31,081 nucleotides of DNA from Pleionea sp041589565. GTDB lineage: Bacteria; Pseudomonadota; Gammaproteobacteria; Enterobacterales; Kangiellaceae. Shown one piece after another: positions 23,325 to 31,081 of the stretch. The position numbers and the translations under genes were made by a program. Position 1 is the first letter of the stretch. Each line of letters begins with the position of its first letter. The notes beneath the pieces are model-generated. The model saw only the letters and a program-made list of their open reading frames with translations. It did no database searches and was not told the origin of the DNA. The DNA is taken from positions 1 through 31,081 of the forward strand of contig JBFHVL010000007.1 in the NCBI GenBank assembly GCA_041589565.1. The letters are read 5' to 3'.

Positions 23325-24560
23325 ATGAATAAACCACGTCCGCAACATTACCCCATGTCGCAATTTAACCACCATGAGCATCAACTCATGATCAACGGCG
23401 TGGCCATTACTCAGCTCGCACAGCGGGTGGGACAAACACCGTTTTACGCTTACGATCGCTCGGTGATTCGACAAAATATCGAGCAGCTGCGTCAGCACTT
23501 TGGTGACTTGGCACATTTGCATTACGCCATTAAAGCAAACCCGATGCCTGCGTTGGTCGACTTTATCGCACCTCTTGTGGATGGGCTCGACGTTGCTTCT
23601 GGCCGCGAATTAACGGTAGCTCTTAATAGCGGAGCACCGACGCATCAAATCAGTTTTGCAGGTCCCGGAAAGAATGAAACCGAACTATTAATGGCACTCG
23701 CCTCTGGCATCACAATTAATATCGAGTCAGAGCGTGAACTTGAACGAATTATCGACCTAAGCCAGCAGCAAGGTTATCTTGGCAATGTCGCTGTTCGTGT
23801 TAACCCTGATTTTGAACTTAAAACCTCGGGAATGAAAATGGGCGGAGGCGCCCAACAGTTTGGGATCGATGCCGATCGTGTTCCAGCTGTGGTGCAAAAA
23901 ATTCTTGCAGCAGGAATGAATTTTCAGGGTTTTCATATTTTCACCGGCTCACAAAATTTAAACGCTAATGCAATTTGCGAAGCCCACAATAATATTTACC
24001 AACTGGCCAGCGAATTGAAAAAACAATGTGACGTCGAAATTGCGCGTTTAAATATTGGTGGAGGCTTAGGCATTCCTTATTTCCCTGGTGAAACACCTAT
24101 CGAGCTGGCCCCCATCGCTGAAAACTTAAAACAACTGCAAGCGCAGTATCAGTATGACTTTGAAAACACTGAAATTGTTTTAGAGTTAGGCCGGTACCTT
24201 GTAGGCAATGCGGGAGTTTTTATTTCAAGCGTGCTCGATATTAAAGAGTCTCGTGGTGAAACCTTTGTCGTAGTCGATGGCGGGTTACATCATCACCTGG
24301 CTGCATCGGGTAATTTTGGGCAGGTGATCCGTAAGAACTATCCACTGGCTGTTGCTAACAAAGTGGATTGTAAACCTGAAAATACGGTCAACATTGTCGG
24401 ACCATTGTGTACACCACTCGATTTATTGGGTAATAAAGTTGAATTACCTCAAATTGAAGTGAATGATTTAATTGTGGTTTACCAATCGGGTGCTTATGGA
24501 TACACCGCAAGTCCACGAGACTTTTTAAGTCATCCTGCACCGGTAGAAGTTTTGGTCTAG
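23325..24560 (+). CDS. PLP-dependent decarboxylase, exosortase-A-associated type
   Basis: A 411-aa fold-type III enzyme of the ornithine/diaminopimelate decarboxylase group. The PLP lysine is K70 in HYAIKANP; the phosphate-binding G-G-G-L-G-I-P-Y-F-P appears near residue 246, and GPLCTPLDLLG and YQSGAYGYTASP hold the C-terminal active-site residues. The sequence corresponds to the decarboxylase that accompanies the above ligase in exosortase-A loci (TIGR03099 as remembered). The substrate is unknown; an amino acid decarboxylated while bound to a carrier is one proposal. ATG 23325 is used; ATG 23355 is an alternative. No exosortase, PEP-CTERM protein or glycosyltransferase lies nearby. Confidence 0.88.
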   Translation: MNKPRPQHYPMSQFNHHEHQLMINGVAITQLAQRVGQTPFYAYDRSVIRQNIEQLRQHFGDLAHLHYAIKANPMPALVDFIAPLVDGLDVASGRELTVALNSGAPTHQISFAGPGKNETELLMALASGITINIESERELERIIDLSQQQGYLGNVAVRVNPDFELKTSGMKMGGGAQQFGIDADRVPAVVQKILAAGMNFQGFHIFTGSQNLNANAICEAHNNIYQLASELKKQCDVEIARLNIGGGLGIPYFPGETPIELAPIAENLKQLQAQYQYDFENTEIVLELGRYLVGNAGVFISSVLDIKESRGETFVVVDGGLHHHLAASGNFGQVIRKNYPLAVANKVDCKPENTVNIVGPLCTPLDLLGNKVELPQIEVNDLIVVYQSGAYGYTASPRDFLSHPAPVEVLV

Positions 24561-24624
24561 TTACACGAAAAAAGTATTAACAATAAGCAGTAACTGATAG
24601 CTGCTAATAAAATAAGAGAATACT

Positions 24625-27087
24625 ATGTTAGGACTGAGTAAGCTTTATTTCAGTTTGGTTAAATTGCCTCTGGATACACTAGTACGCATTAAAACGTTAC
24701 CCGAAGATCCCGCCCAATCGCTGGGTCTTGATCCAGAAAAGCCAATCTATTATGTGCTCCGAACACGGTCAGCCAGCAGTTTTACCATGCTGGAACAGCA
24801 GTGCGAAAAACTCGGATTACCCAAACCTGAGCATATGGCGACCAACACGGAAACGATTCCGAATGGTGGCGTATTCTTTATTCAACACAAACAGATTTTT
24901 GGCCAACGCCCTTCCACCATAAAAAAATATACCGAGCTATTGAAAAAACTAGCCAAGCAACACGAAGACGATTTAGAGCAAGCTCAGCTGGTTCCCGTAT
25001 CCATCTACTGGGGCCGCAATCCCGGAAAAGAAAAATCGCTACTGCGTTTGTTGTTAACTGATACCGAAAGCGCCAATCCATTACGCAAATTGATGATAAT
25101 TTTGTTTCAAGGTCGCAATAGCTTTATGCAATTTGGTAAACCTTTGCAAATGAACCGAATCAAAAAGGCGTCCTGCACCGAAGCCTTGGTTAGAAAAATC
25201 ATAAGAACATTACGTGTTTATTTTCATAACCAATGGCGTGCAGCTATGGGTCCTCTGGTTGCGAATCGTAAACAGGTGATTACTGGTTTACTCGCTCGAG
25301 ATGAAGTGATTGAAGCAATTCGACGCGAACAGAAAAAGAAAAAAAACAGTTATAAAAAAGCCCGTAAAACCGCTTACAAATACGCCGATGAAATTGCTGC
25401 TAATTATGCCTACAGCACCGTTCGTACCATGAGCAGTGTCTTGTCCTGGCTCTGGAATAAAATGTATGGTGGAATTTCGGTCACGAATGCCGATCGGGTA
25501 CGCGAACTGGCAAGAGATCATGAGATCGTTTACCTGCCTTGTCATCGTAGTCATATGGACTACCTGCTCTTGTCCTACGTTCTATATTACGAAGGACTGG
25601 TTCCTCCTCATATAGCAGCAGGAATTAATTTAAATTTTTGGCCGATTGGCGGAGTTCTTCGTCGAGGTGGTGCGTTTTTTATCCGTCGCAGTTTTAGTGG
25701 AAATAAACTTTATACTGCAGTTTTTAATGCCTACTTTCATTCACTACTCAACAAAGGCATTCCGGTTGAGTTTTTCCCGGAAGGTGGACGTAGCCGAACA
25801 GGACGGTTACTGCATCCTAAAACTGGAATGCTTGCCATGATGGTGCAAAATTATATGCGAGGTTGCCATAAACCCATAGCCATTATCCCTGTTTATGTGG
25901 GCTATGAAAGAATGATGGAAGGCAAAAGTTACATAAAAGAAATGCAAGGCGCGAAGAAAAAGAAAGAGTCTATGGGACAATTGCTTAAAGTCCGTAGCCA
26001 ACTAAAACAGCGTTACGGAAAAGTGTACGTAAACTTTGCTGAACCAATTTTGTTGAACCAACGTCTTGATCAGCAGCAACCCCAATGGCGCGAACATAAA
26101 ACCTCGGATAAACCCGAATGGTTATCAGATTTCGTGTTATCACTCGGCGAAGACGCCATGACTCGAATTAATCAGAGCGCAGCCGTCAATTGCGTCAACC
26201 TGGTGAGCCTGATTCTACTATCTACTCAGCGCCACACCATGGGTAAGAACGAATTGTTGAAGCAAATCGACTTTTACCTTGAACTGATTAAAAAAGCCGA
26301 CTGGAATAAAGAAAATCCAGTTCCTGAAATGACTGCCAACGAGTTAATAGAAGAAGCTAAAAAGCTAGGAGCCATCAGCGAGTTCAGTAACCCATTGGGT
26401 AACCTATGCCACATACCCGAATCTTCAGCGGTACTGCTGACTTATTATCGCAATAACATTATTCATCTACTGGCTATCCCATCATTAATTGCCAGTTGCT
26501 TCCGTCAGAATAGCAGTTTAAAGCGAGCAGAATTAATCGCAAACTGCAAAGCAGTCTACCCACTTCTAAAACGAGAACTGTTTTTACCATTCGATGTAGA
26601 AAAACTTGCCGACCCCATTGAGCATTACATAGAGCAGTTTACACAACAGAACTTACTCTCGGTCGCTGGCGATGAAATTATACGGCCGAGTATTAATAGC
26701 GATGAGTTCTCACAGTTGATTCTATTGGCAGATACCTTGAAAGAGACGCTGGAACGTTATGGAATTACACTGACTTTGTTAGCTGCACATGCGGGACAAA
26801 AAGCGATTAGTCGAGCACAACTGGAAACGCAAAGTCAGAAACTGGCTCAACGCATTGCCGCTCTGTATAACATTTATGCACCGGAATCTTTCGACAAGGC
26901 ACTATTTCAGCAAATTGTGGGATCTTTACGACGCATGGGATTTATTTCTGGCGAAGGCGGAGATTTAACCATCAGTGCGAGCGTTCCTGATTTGCAACTC
27001 CTGATAATGTCCTTGTTGAGTCATTCAACACAACAGAGCTTACTTAAAACCACACGCTGGGCAGTCAACCAATGGCGACTCGAATAA
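24625..27087 (+). CDS. plsB: Glycerol-3-phosphate O-acyltransferase PlsB
   Basis: PlsB makes 1-acyl-glycerol-3-phosphate, the first step of phospholipid synthesis, at the inner membrane. The 820-aa protein has the four acyltransferase blocks: LPCHRSHMDYLL with the catalytic H-x4-D at about residue 306, GGVLRRGGAFFIRRSF, FFPEGGRSRTGRLL, and IPVYVGYERM. Length is near that of E. coli PlsB (807 aa). A lysine-rich stretch (about residues 233-250) precedes the core. As in E. coli and vibrios it converges on ubiA, here with an extra gene between. A bidirectional terminator follows the stop. The start ATG 24625 has only a modest ribosome site. Confidence 0.96.
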   Translation: MLGLSKLYFSLVKLPLDTLVRIKTLPEDPAQSLGLDPEKPIYYVLRTRSASSFTMLEQQCEKLGLPKPEHMATNTETIPNGGVFFIQHKQIFGQRPSTIKKYTELLKKLAKQHEDDLEQAQLVPVSIYWGRNPGKEKSLLRLLLTDTESANPLRKLMIILFQGRNSFMQFGKPLQMNRIKKASCTEALVRKIIRTLRVYFHNQWRAAMGPLVANRKQVITGLLARDEVIEAIRREQKKKKNSYKKARKTAYKYADEIAANYAYSTVRTMSSVLSWLWNKMYGGISVTNADRVRELARDHEIVYLPCHRSHMDYLLLSYVLYYEGLVPPHIAAGINLNFWPIGGVLRRGGAFFIRRSFSGNKLYTAVFNAYFHSLLNKGIPVEFFPEGGRSRTGRLLHPKTGMLAMMVQNYMRGCHKPIAIIPVYVGYERMMEGKSYIKEMQGAKKKKESMGQLLKVRSQLKQRYGKVYVNFAEPILLNQRLDQQQPQWREHKTSDKPEWLSDFVLSLGEDAMTRINQSAAVNCVNLVSLILLSTQRHTMGKNELLKQIDFYLELIKKADWNKENPVPEMTANELIEEAKKLGAISEFSNPLGNLCHIPESSAVLLTYYRNNIIHLLAIPSLIASCFRQNSSLKRAELIANCKAVYPLLKRELFLPFDVEKLADPIEHYIEQFTQQNLLSVAGDEIIRPSINSDEFSQLILLADTLKETLERYGITLTLLAAHAGQKAISRAQLETQSQKLAQRIAALYNIYAPESFDKALFQQIVGSLRRMGFISGEGGDLTISASVPDLQLLIMSLLSHSTQQSLLKTTRWAVNQWRLE

Positions 27088-27103
27088 TCAGATTGAGTCA
27101 CAT

Positions 27104-27132
27104 AAAAAAGGAGAGTCCAGCTCTCCTTTTTT
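27104..27132. terminator. Bidirectional intrinsic terminator after plsB
   Basis: AAAAAAGGAGAG (27104-27115) pairs with CTCTCCTTTTTT (27121-27132) across a 5-nt loop, giving a perfect 12-bp stem with T-runs on both strands. It ends both plsB and the convergent TonB/Sel1 gene, whose stop codon is 12 nt away. Confidence 0.92.
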
Positions 27133-27144
27133 ATAGTTGATAAT

Positions 27145-28782
27145 TTACCGTTTATTTAACTGGCCTTGATAAGTGGCTAACCGTTCAAGAATGACAGAAG
27201 TATCAAAACCACCATCTTCGGCTTGCTCCAGTGCCTCTTCCTGAAACTCAAGAGCCTTCTTGTAATTCCCTGTTGCTGCGATTGCTGCAGCCTGGAGCTC
27301 ATACTTGGTAATCGAATCTCCTATGTCATTCCAATTAATTTCTTGTGCTAAGGCCAATCCCTTTTTGGTGTCTCTTACTTCATCATAAGGTGACTCGATC
27401 AATAACCAGGCAAGCTTTAACTTAGCTAATTCACTCAAATTACGTTCCACTGCAGTCGCCAAAAACGACTTAGCAGCTTTGTGACTTTCTAAGTCAGAGT
27501 TATTCGCGTATATAAGACCTAACTCAAGCTTTGCGTTTAGTTGACCATTAGCGGCGGCTCTAACCAACCATTCTATCCCCTTGGTTTTATCCGACTCACA
27601 ACCTTTTCCAGTAATGAGATTTTTCCCCAATAAATATTGCGCACTTGGATGTCCCTTGATCGCAGAGCTAAAATACCACTCATTGGGTTCTTTGCTATCT
27701 TCCAAAACGGGGTACTTTTCAAGGAGAAGTCCATACATAAACTCGCCGTGTGCATCCCCCTCAAGTGCAGCAGTGTGAAATTGCTCCAGATATTCTGGCT
27801 TAGGTCTCAGAGTTGAAATACTCTCGTAAGTAAAGGTTATTGTTGCTGATACATCCTTTATCGGTTCAATCACTTTAAACTTCCATTCATCGATCACATC
27901 CATTATTTCATCAGTATAATCTTTCTTATCCGACTGAGGCAGTCGTATACGGGTAGCTTTACCACTTTTATCGATATCGAACACTACATTAAGTTCGACA
28001 TTTCCATCTTTACGTAATTGCCGCTTTGGTATATCGGGTAGTATTTTGTTTTGCCACTCTATCGAAGGATCAGTAAGCGTTGCAAAAACGTCATACTTCT
28101 CACTGTCATTGGTCACTAGTTTAAATTCCAATGTGTAGCGTAAATTTTTTTGCGGAACCGGATTGCCTGCTGCGTCGAGTGATGGCTTAAACTTCCATTT
28201 TTTAATGGCTTTAAGAGACTCTTTTTCGAAAACTCCTTCAGGAAAAGACTCGATCACACTGATATTTCTTGGCATTCCTTTTTTATCAAGATCAAAACGA
28301 AATCGGGTATAGCCACCAATGCCTTTCATGGCTGCTTCACGAGGATATTTGGGCTCAACTATCTTAAGCACTTCAGCTTGCTTACCATTTCTATCAGGAC
28401 GCAGTACCGGAAAAAATCGTTTGAGTATCACCGGAGTACTGTATTGCTGAGCTAATTTTTCATACTCACTTTCCGCTTGAGACAGATCGGCCTTTTCAGA
28501 CACAATATTGTAAATGCGCTGCTGTTGCTCGTTTGCTAACTCGCCGTCTAACGATAATTTAATCCAGGCATAGGCTTTATTTAAGTCTCGCTCGACAAAC
28601 TGCCCCTGGTAGTACATAACGCCCAAATTAAATTGAGAGCGCTTTTCGCCCAGAGTTGCCAACTCATAAAACTCTTCATAAGCGGCCTGGTAATTTTCTT
28701 GTTCGTAAGCATCTAATGCGGTGTTGAAATCGGCTTTTACAACAGCCGCCGAAAACAACAAGCTGATGATTAATGCTCTCAT
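27145..28782 (-). CDS. Periplasmic protein with Sel1-like repeats and two TonB C-terminal-like domains
   Basis: A 545-aa protein. Residues 1-17 form a signal peptide (V-K-A before DFNTAL). Next are tetratricopeptide/Sel1-like repeats (LATLGEKRSQFNLGVMYYQG, residues ~20-80), then a TonB_C-like domain at ~136-212 (VEPKYPREAAMKGIGGYTRF, ending W-K-F-K-P). A second, more diverged copy lies at ~235-320 (DGNVELNVVFDIDKSGKATR, ending E-W-K-F-K), followed by more Sel1-like repeats to about 470. There is no membrane anchor or proline-rich spanner, so it is not a normal TonB. It may bind partner proteins in the periplasm. AAGGAG precedes ATG 28782. It lies 9 nt after ubiA on the same strand, so it belongs to a ubiC-ubiA transcript. 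Confidence 0.85.
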   Translation of the reverse strand: MRALIISLLFSAAVVKADFNTALDAYEQENYQAAYEEFYELATLGEKRSQFNLGVMYYQGQFVERDLNKAYAWIKLSLDGELANEQQQRIYNIVSEKADLSQAESEYEKLAQQYSTPVILKRFFPVLRPDRNGKQAEVLKIVEPKYPREAAMKGIGGYTRFRFDLDKKGMPRNISVIESFPEGVFEKESLKAIKKWKFKPSLDAAGNPVPQKNLRYTLEFKLVTNDSEKYDVFATLTDPSIEWQNKILPDIPKRQLRKDGNVELNVVFDIDKSGKATRIRLPQSDKKDYTDEIMDVIDEWKFKVIEPIKDVSATITFTYESISTLRPKPEYLEQFHTAALEGDAHGEFMYGLLLEKYPVLEDSKEPNEWYFSSAIKGHPSAQYLLGKNLITGKGCESDKTKGIEWLVRAAANGQLNAKLELGLIYANNSDLESHKAAKSFLATAVERNLSELAKLKLAWLLIESPYDEVRDTKKGLALAQEINWNDIGDSITKYELQAAAIAATGNYKKALEFQEEALEQAEDGGFDTSVILERLATYQGQLNKR

Positions 28783-28791
28783 GTTAACTCC

Positions 28792-29793
28792 TTACACAAT
28801 ATAGCTAATTGCTATTCCTAAAAATAAAACCATTCCTACATAATTGTTGTTTAAAAACGCAGCGAAACATTGTTCGGGTTTACGCTTGCGAGCGATCCAG
28901 AACTGATAACCAATGAAACCTGCAGCGATAAACCACGCAACATAAAATGGCCAGTTAAGCTCGTAACGAGATGCTACCAGCAACATTCCTAACATAAAGA
29001 AACTTTGGATGATGCCTATAATTGACAGGTCTGCCTCTCCAAATAATATTGCAGTCGACTTTACGCCAATTTTTATATCGTACTTTCGATCGACCATCCC
29101 GTAAAAAGTATCGTAAGCGAGCACCCACATAAGCGTAGAAATATACAAAACCCAAGCTTCAATATCGATGGTACTTTTCACAGCGGCATAGGCCATGGGA
29201 ATCGACCAGGCGAACGCAGCACCCAACACCAATTGAGGAAAGTAAGTATATCGCTTCATAAACGGATAAACTGAAGCAATTATCAGCGCGCCAACTGAGA
29301 GCATTACGGTAAAAGGATTGAGTAAGAGAACCAATAGAAATGCCAACAGCACCAGTCCACAAAATAAAGTTAAAGCTTCTCTCTCTTTCACCTTTCCTTG
29401 AGCTAATGGTCTGTCCTGCGTGCGCTTAACATGACTATCAAAGTTTCGGTCAGCGTAATCATTAATCACGCACCCGGCAGAACGCATCAGAAAAGTTCCC
29501 ACCACAAAAATAATTAGAACGGATAATGGTGGAGCACCGTGTGAGGATAACCATAATGCCCACAAGGTAGGCCAAAGTAGTAGCCATGTGCCAATCGGTC
29601 GATGCACTCGCATCAATAATCCGTATTGAATGATCCGCTCAGCCACCTTTGTCGGCAGCCACTCAAAGTACAGGGTTCTAATATCTTTAAACAACCAGGG
29701 CGCATTGCGATGAAGCCACCGCGAAACGCGAGTGAACCTATCCGGCCGCATTTGAGTATTTATTTTTTTCTTATTATTTTTTCGATTGTCCAT
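28792..29793 (-). CDS. ubiA: 4-hydroxybenzoate polyprenyltransferase UbiA
   Basis: UbiA joins the polyprenyl chain to 4-hydroxybenzoate in the inner membrane, the second step of ubiquinone synthesis. The 333-aa protein has about nine helices. The two aspartate-rich motifs are CVINDYADRNFDSHVKRT and YDTFYGMVDRKYDIKIG, both needed for Mg-pyrophosphate binding. VYPFMKRYTYFPQLVLGAAFA is another conserved part. It has about 40 extra residues before the region equivalent to the E. coli start, rich in Lys/Arg/Asn. ATG 29793 overlaps ubiC by 20 nt; ATG 29751 (319 aa) is a second option but lacks a ribosome site. Convergence with plsB follows enteric and vibrio gene order. Confidence 0.95.
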   Translation of the reverse strand: MDNRKNNKKKINTQMRPDRFTRVSRWLHRNAPWLFKDIRTLYFEWLPTKVAERIIQYGLLMRVHRPIGTWLLLWPTLWALWLSSHGAPPLSVLIIFVVGTFLMRSAGCVINDYADRNFDSHVKRTQDRPLAQGKVKEREALTLFCGLVLLAFLLVLLLNPFTVMLSVGALIIASVYPFMKRYTYFPQLVLGAAFAWSIPMAYAAVKSTIDIEAWVLYISTLMWVLAYDTFYGMVDRKYDIKIGVKSTAILFGEADLSIIGIIQSFFMLGMLLVASRYELNWPFYVAWFIAAGFIGYQFWIARKRKPEQCFAAFLNNNYVGMVLFLGIAISYIV

Positions 29794-30256
29794 ACAGTGG
29801 GTGATCCGGCAAAAACAGCTCTTTCAATAACAAAGGACGATCTTGAACATAAAACAACGAACGCCGACACCAAAGTGTTTGATCAAAACGGCGATTTAAC
29901 CAGGGCACCTGCTCGACTTCGGTAAAATCAATATCGCAACGTTCGGCACTCAACCGATTAAACAATAAGGGCCCCAATGGACGCTCCCCAAGCAGCTTCA
30001 ATCGCCGCAGCTCGCCCTCCAGAGACTGGCGCGGAACTATGGTTCTGGCGAGCAACCATGGCACAGAATCAATGGAAAGCTCCACTTCTCGAATCCAGGC
30101 CCATTCTCGCTGTAACAAGCCCAGACACCGCCGCTCTTCTTCAGAAACGGGCCCCATGCCTTGCGAGGTCACTCGAACTTTAATCGGGCGCCCGCTGGCT
30201 TCCTCCATTTTTTCGGTGAGCGAACCACGAAAGGTTAGCCAGCTTTTATCCAACAT
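29774..30256 (-). CDS. ubiC: Chorismate pyruvate-lyase UbiC
   Basis: UbiC cleaves chorismate to 4-hydroxybenzoate and pyruvate, the first committed step of ubiquinone synthesis. The 160-aa protein shows the family pattern: WIREVELSIDSVPWLLARTI, LGERPLGPLLF, RRSLFY, and LLLKELFLPDHPLY with the catalytic glutamate. Length is like E. coli UbiC (165 aa). ATG 30256 is preferred over TTG 30262, though no strong ribosome site is seen for either. Its end overlaps the start of ubiA by 20 nt, indicating translational coupling. It is divergent from the FliL-like gene. Confidence 0.93.
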   Translation of the reverse strand: MLDKSWLTFRGSLTEKMEEASGRPIKVRVTSQGMGPVSEEERRCLGLLQREWAWIREVELSIDSVPWLLARTIVPRQSLEGELRRLKLLGERPLGPLLFNRLSAERCDIDFTEVEQVPWLNRRFDQTLWCRRSLFYVQDRPLLLKELFLPDHPLYGQSKK

Positions 30257-30441
30257 ACGCAAGATAACTTCACAATTTACCTAAATATTTGGCCACCGAT
30301 TGTATCCCGAAACCGTTTCAGACCAAAATCGCAATGACTAATCCATATCCTTTCTTTTCAAAGGGTTAACCCATTTTGTCGTCTCGGACTATACTAATAG
30401 GCAAATTGGTCTCCATTTTAAGCACTCAAAGCTCCAAAATT

Positions 30442-30861
30442 ATGATGAACATACGGAAAACGCCTGTTAAAGCAGCCATCATTGGCTTATTCGCCACCCT
30501 CGCCTTGGCGGCAAACGGTGAAGAAGCGCCAAAGCCGGATATTCGATATTACGATCTGGATCCCAATATCATCACTAATTATCAAAAGCCACCGGCAAGA
30601 CGCCTGGGTTTCGTCACTATCGATGTCCAGTTCCAAGTAACGGGTGAAGAAGGACTCGATATTCTGGATTACCATAAACCACTTATTGAAGACGCCATCA
30701 TCGATGTGATCAATTCGCAGTCGGAAGAAGTGATAACGGATATCACACAGCGCGATATTATCAGGAATGAAATTAAGACTAAGCTTAGTGCTGTCCTAAA
30801 AGAAGAGACGGGTAAGGAGGTAATCGATGACGTGCTCTTTACTAAGTTTATCTATCAATAA
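30442..30861 (+). CDS. FliL-like secreted protein
   Basis: A 139-aa protein starting at ATG 30442 (or the next codon, 30445). The frame is open upstream to a TTG at 30376, but that would add residues ahead of a good signal peptide (MNIRKTPVKAAIIGLFATLALAA, in two pieces of the N-terminus). The mature part reads like the C-terminal domain of FliL: a strand pattern FVTIDVQFQV, an Ile/Asp-rich helix, and the ending VLFTKFIYQ. True FliL is anchored near the flagellar stator by an uncleaved helix; here a cleavable signal seems likelier. No other flagellar gene is in the window, so a motility role is doubtful. Converges with glpE, 21 nt apart. Confidence 0.72.
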   Translation: MMNIRKTPVKAAIIGLFATLALAANGEEAPKPDIRYYDLDPNIITNYQKPPARRLGFVTIDVQFQVTGEEGLDILDYHKPLIEDAIIDVINSQSEEVITDITQRDIIRNEIKTKLSAVLKEETGKEVIDDVLFTKFIYQ

Positions 30862-30882
30862 CAGCCTAATTACTTAACAAAA

Positions 30883-31081
30883 CTACTGACTAACCGGGTA
30901 CTGGTGCTTCCAGGCTTCTACACCGCCGTCCATGCTAAACACTTGCTCAAATCCTTGCTCTGCTAAAAATTGCGCCGCAGACTGACTCGAGTTGCCATGA
31001 TAACAAACCACCACCACAGGCAAAGTTTTGTCAGTTTGCTCGACAAACTCAGCCACATTGTCGTTAGTCAGATGAATCGAA
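30883..31081 (-). CDS. glpE: Thiosulfate sulfurtransferase GlpE (rhodanese), C-terminal part
   Basis: The last 65 codons of a gene that continues beyond the window. The peptide includes I-H-L-T-N-D, VVVVCYHGNSSQSAAQFL and FSMDGGVEAWKHQYP. These align closely with E. coli GlpE, including the active-site loop C-Y-H-G-N-S-S with its catalytic cysteine. GlpE transfers sulfur from thiosulfate to thiols or cyanide in the cytoplasm. The stop is TAG at 30885-30883. The N-terminal half is not visible, so a fused extra domain cannot be excluded. Confidence 0.92.
   Translation of the reverse strand, partial: SIHLTNDNVAEFVEQTDKTLPVVVVCYHGNSSQSAAQFLAEQGFEQVFSMDGGVEAWKHQYPVSQ

Noticed and set aside
24585..24605. 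Possible hairpin (AGCAG/CTGCT) between the decarboxylase and plsB genes
   Set aside because: Only 5 bp with a 10-nt loop and no T-run.
1..31081. CRISPR arrays, tRNA genes, insertion sequences, prophage or toxin-antitoxin pairs
   Set aside because: No regularly spaced repeats, cloverleaf-like runs, transposase motifs or phage genes were seen on reading both strands.

Overview
The window reads as chromosomal DNA of a gammaproteobacterium, probably marine, with a facultatively anaerobic, nitrate-using lifestyle. The support is a convergent ubiCA/plsB block as in enterics and vibrios, an nhaA-nhaR divergent pair, a moaA-mobA-moaBCDE operon, and the O2-independent ubiquinone genes ubiUVT, whose iron-sulfur cysteines match E. 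coli numbering. A Kangiella-like or Alteromonadales-like host is possible but is only a guess. No tRNA, rRNA, CRISPR array, insertion sequence or phage gene was recognised.

Layout. 1-1127: the start of nhaA, divergent from its activator nhaR. 1215-1598: a small four-helix membrane protein with clustered histidines. 1610-4907: molybdenum cofactor operon on the minus strand, preceded by a roughly 290-nt region with several dyads. 5195-6370: an outer-membrane porin behind a perfect FNR-type box. 6667-9191: narK1-type transporter and nnrS. 9519-12863: narK2-type transporter and a PP2C phosphatase/protein kinase fusion, separated by a strong terminator. 12907-14814: a dual GGDEF/EAL protein. 14888-17906: ubiU-ubiV divergent from ubiT-hemerythrin, with an FNR-like half-conserved site between them. 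17903-20256: YceI lipoprotein, VOC protein, endonuclease V and an unknown protein. 20326-24560: VanZ-like protein plus the ligase/decarboxylase pair of exosortase-A (PEP-CTERM) loci, with no exosortase in view. 24625-31081: plsB, a TonB/Sel1 periplasmic protein, ubiA, ubiC, a FliL-like secreted protein and the end of glpE.

How it fits together. The left 18 kb looks like an anaerobic nitrate/nitric-oxide module. It has two nitrate/nitrite transporters, a porin for the outer membrane, NnrS and a hemerythrin that could bind or buffer NO or O2, Moco synthesis for a molybdoenzyme, and quinone synthesis that works without oxygen. FNR-type sites at 6458, 9406 and 16877 suggest shared anaerobic control. 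No nitrate reductase (nar, nap, nas) and no moeA lie in the window, so those must be elsewhere or just outside. The most unusual items are the kinase-phosphatase fusion beside NarK, the small NnrS-like histidine membrane protein, the structured moa leader, and the TonB_C/Sel1 architecture. All functional statements rest on reading motifs by eye and on remembered family members; no searches were run.
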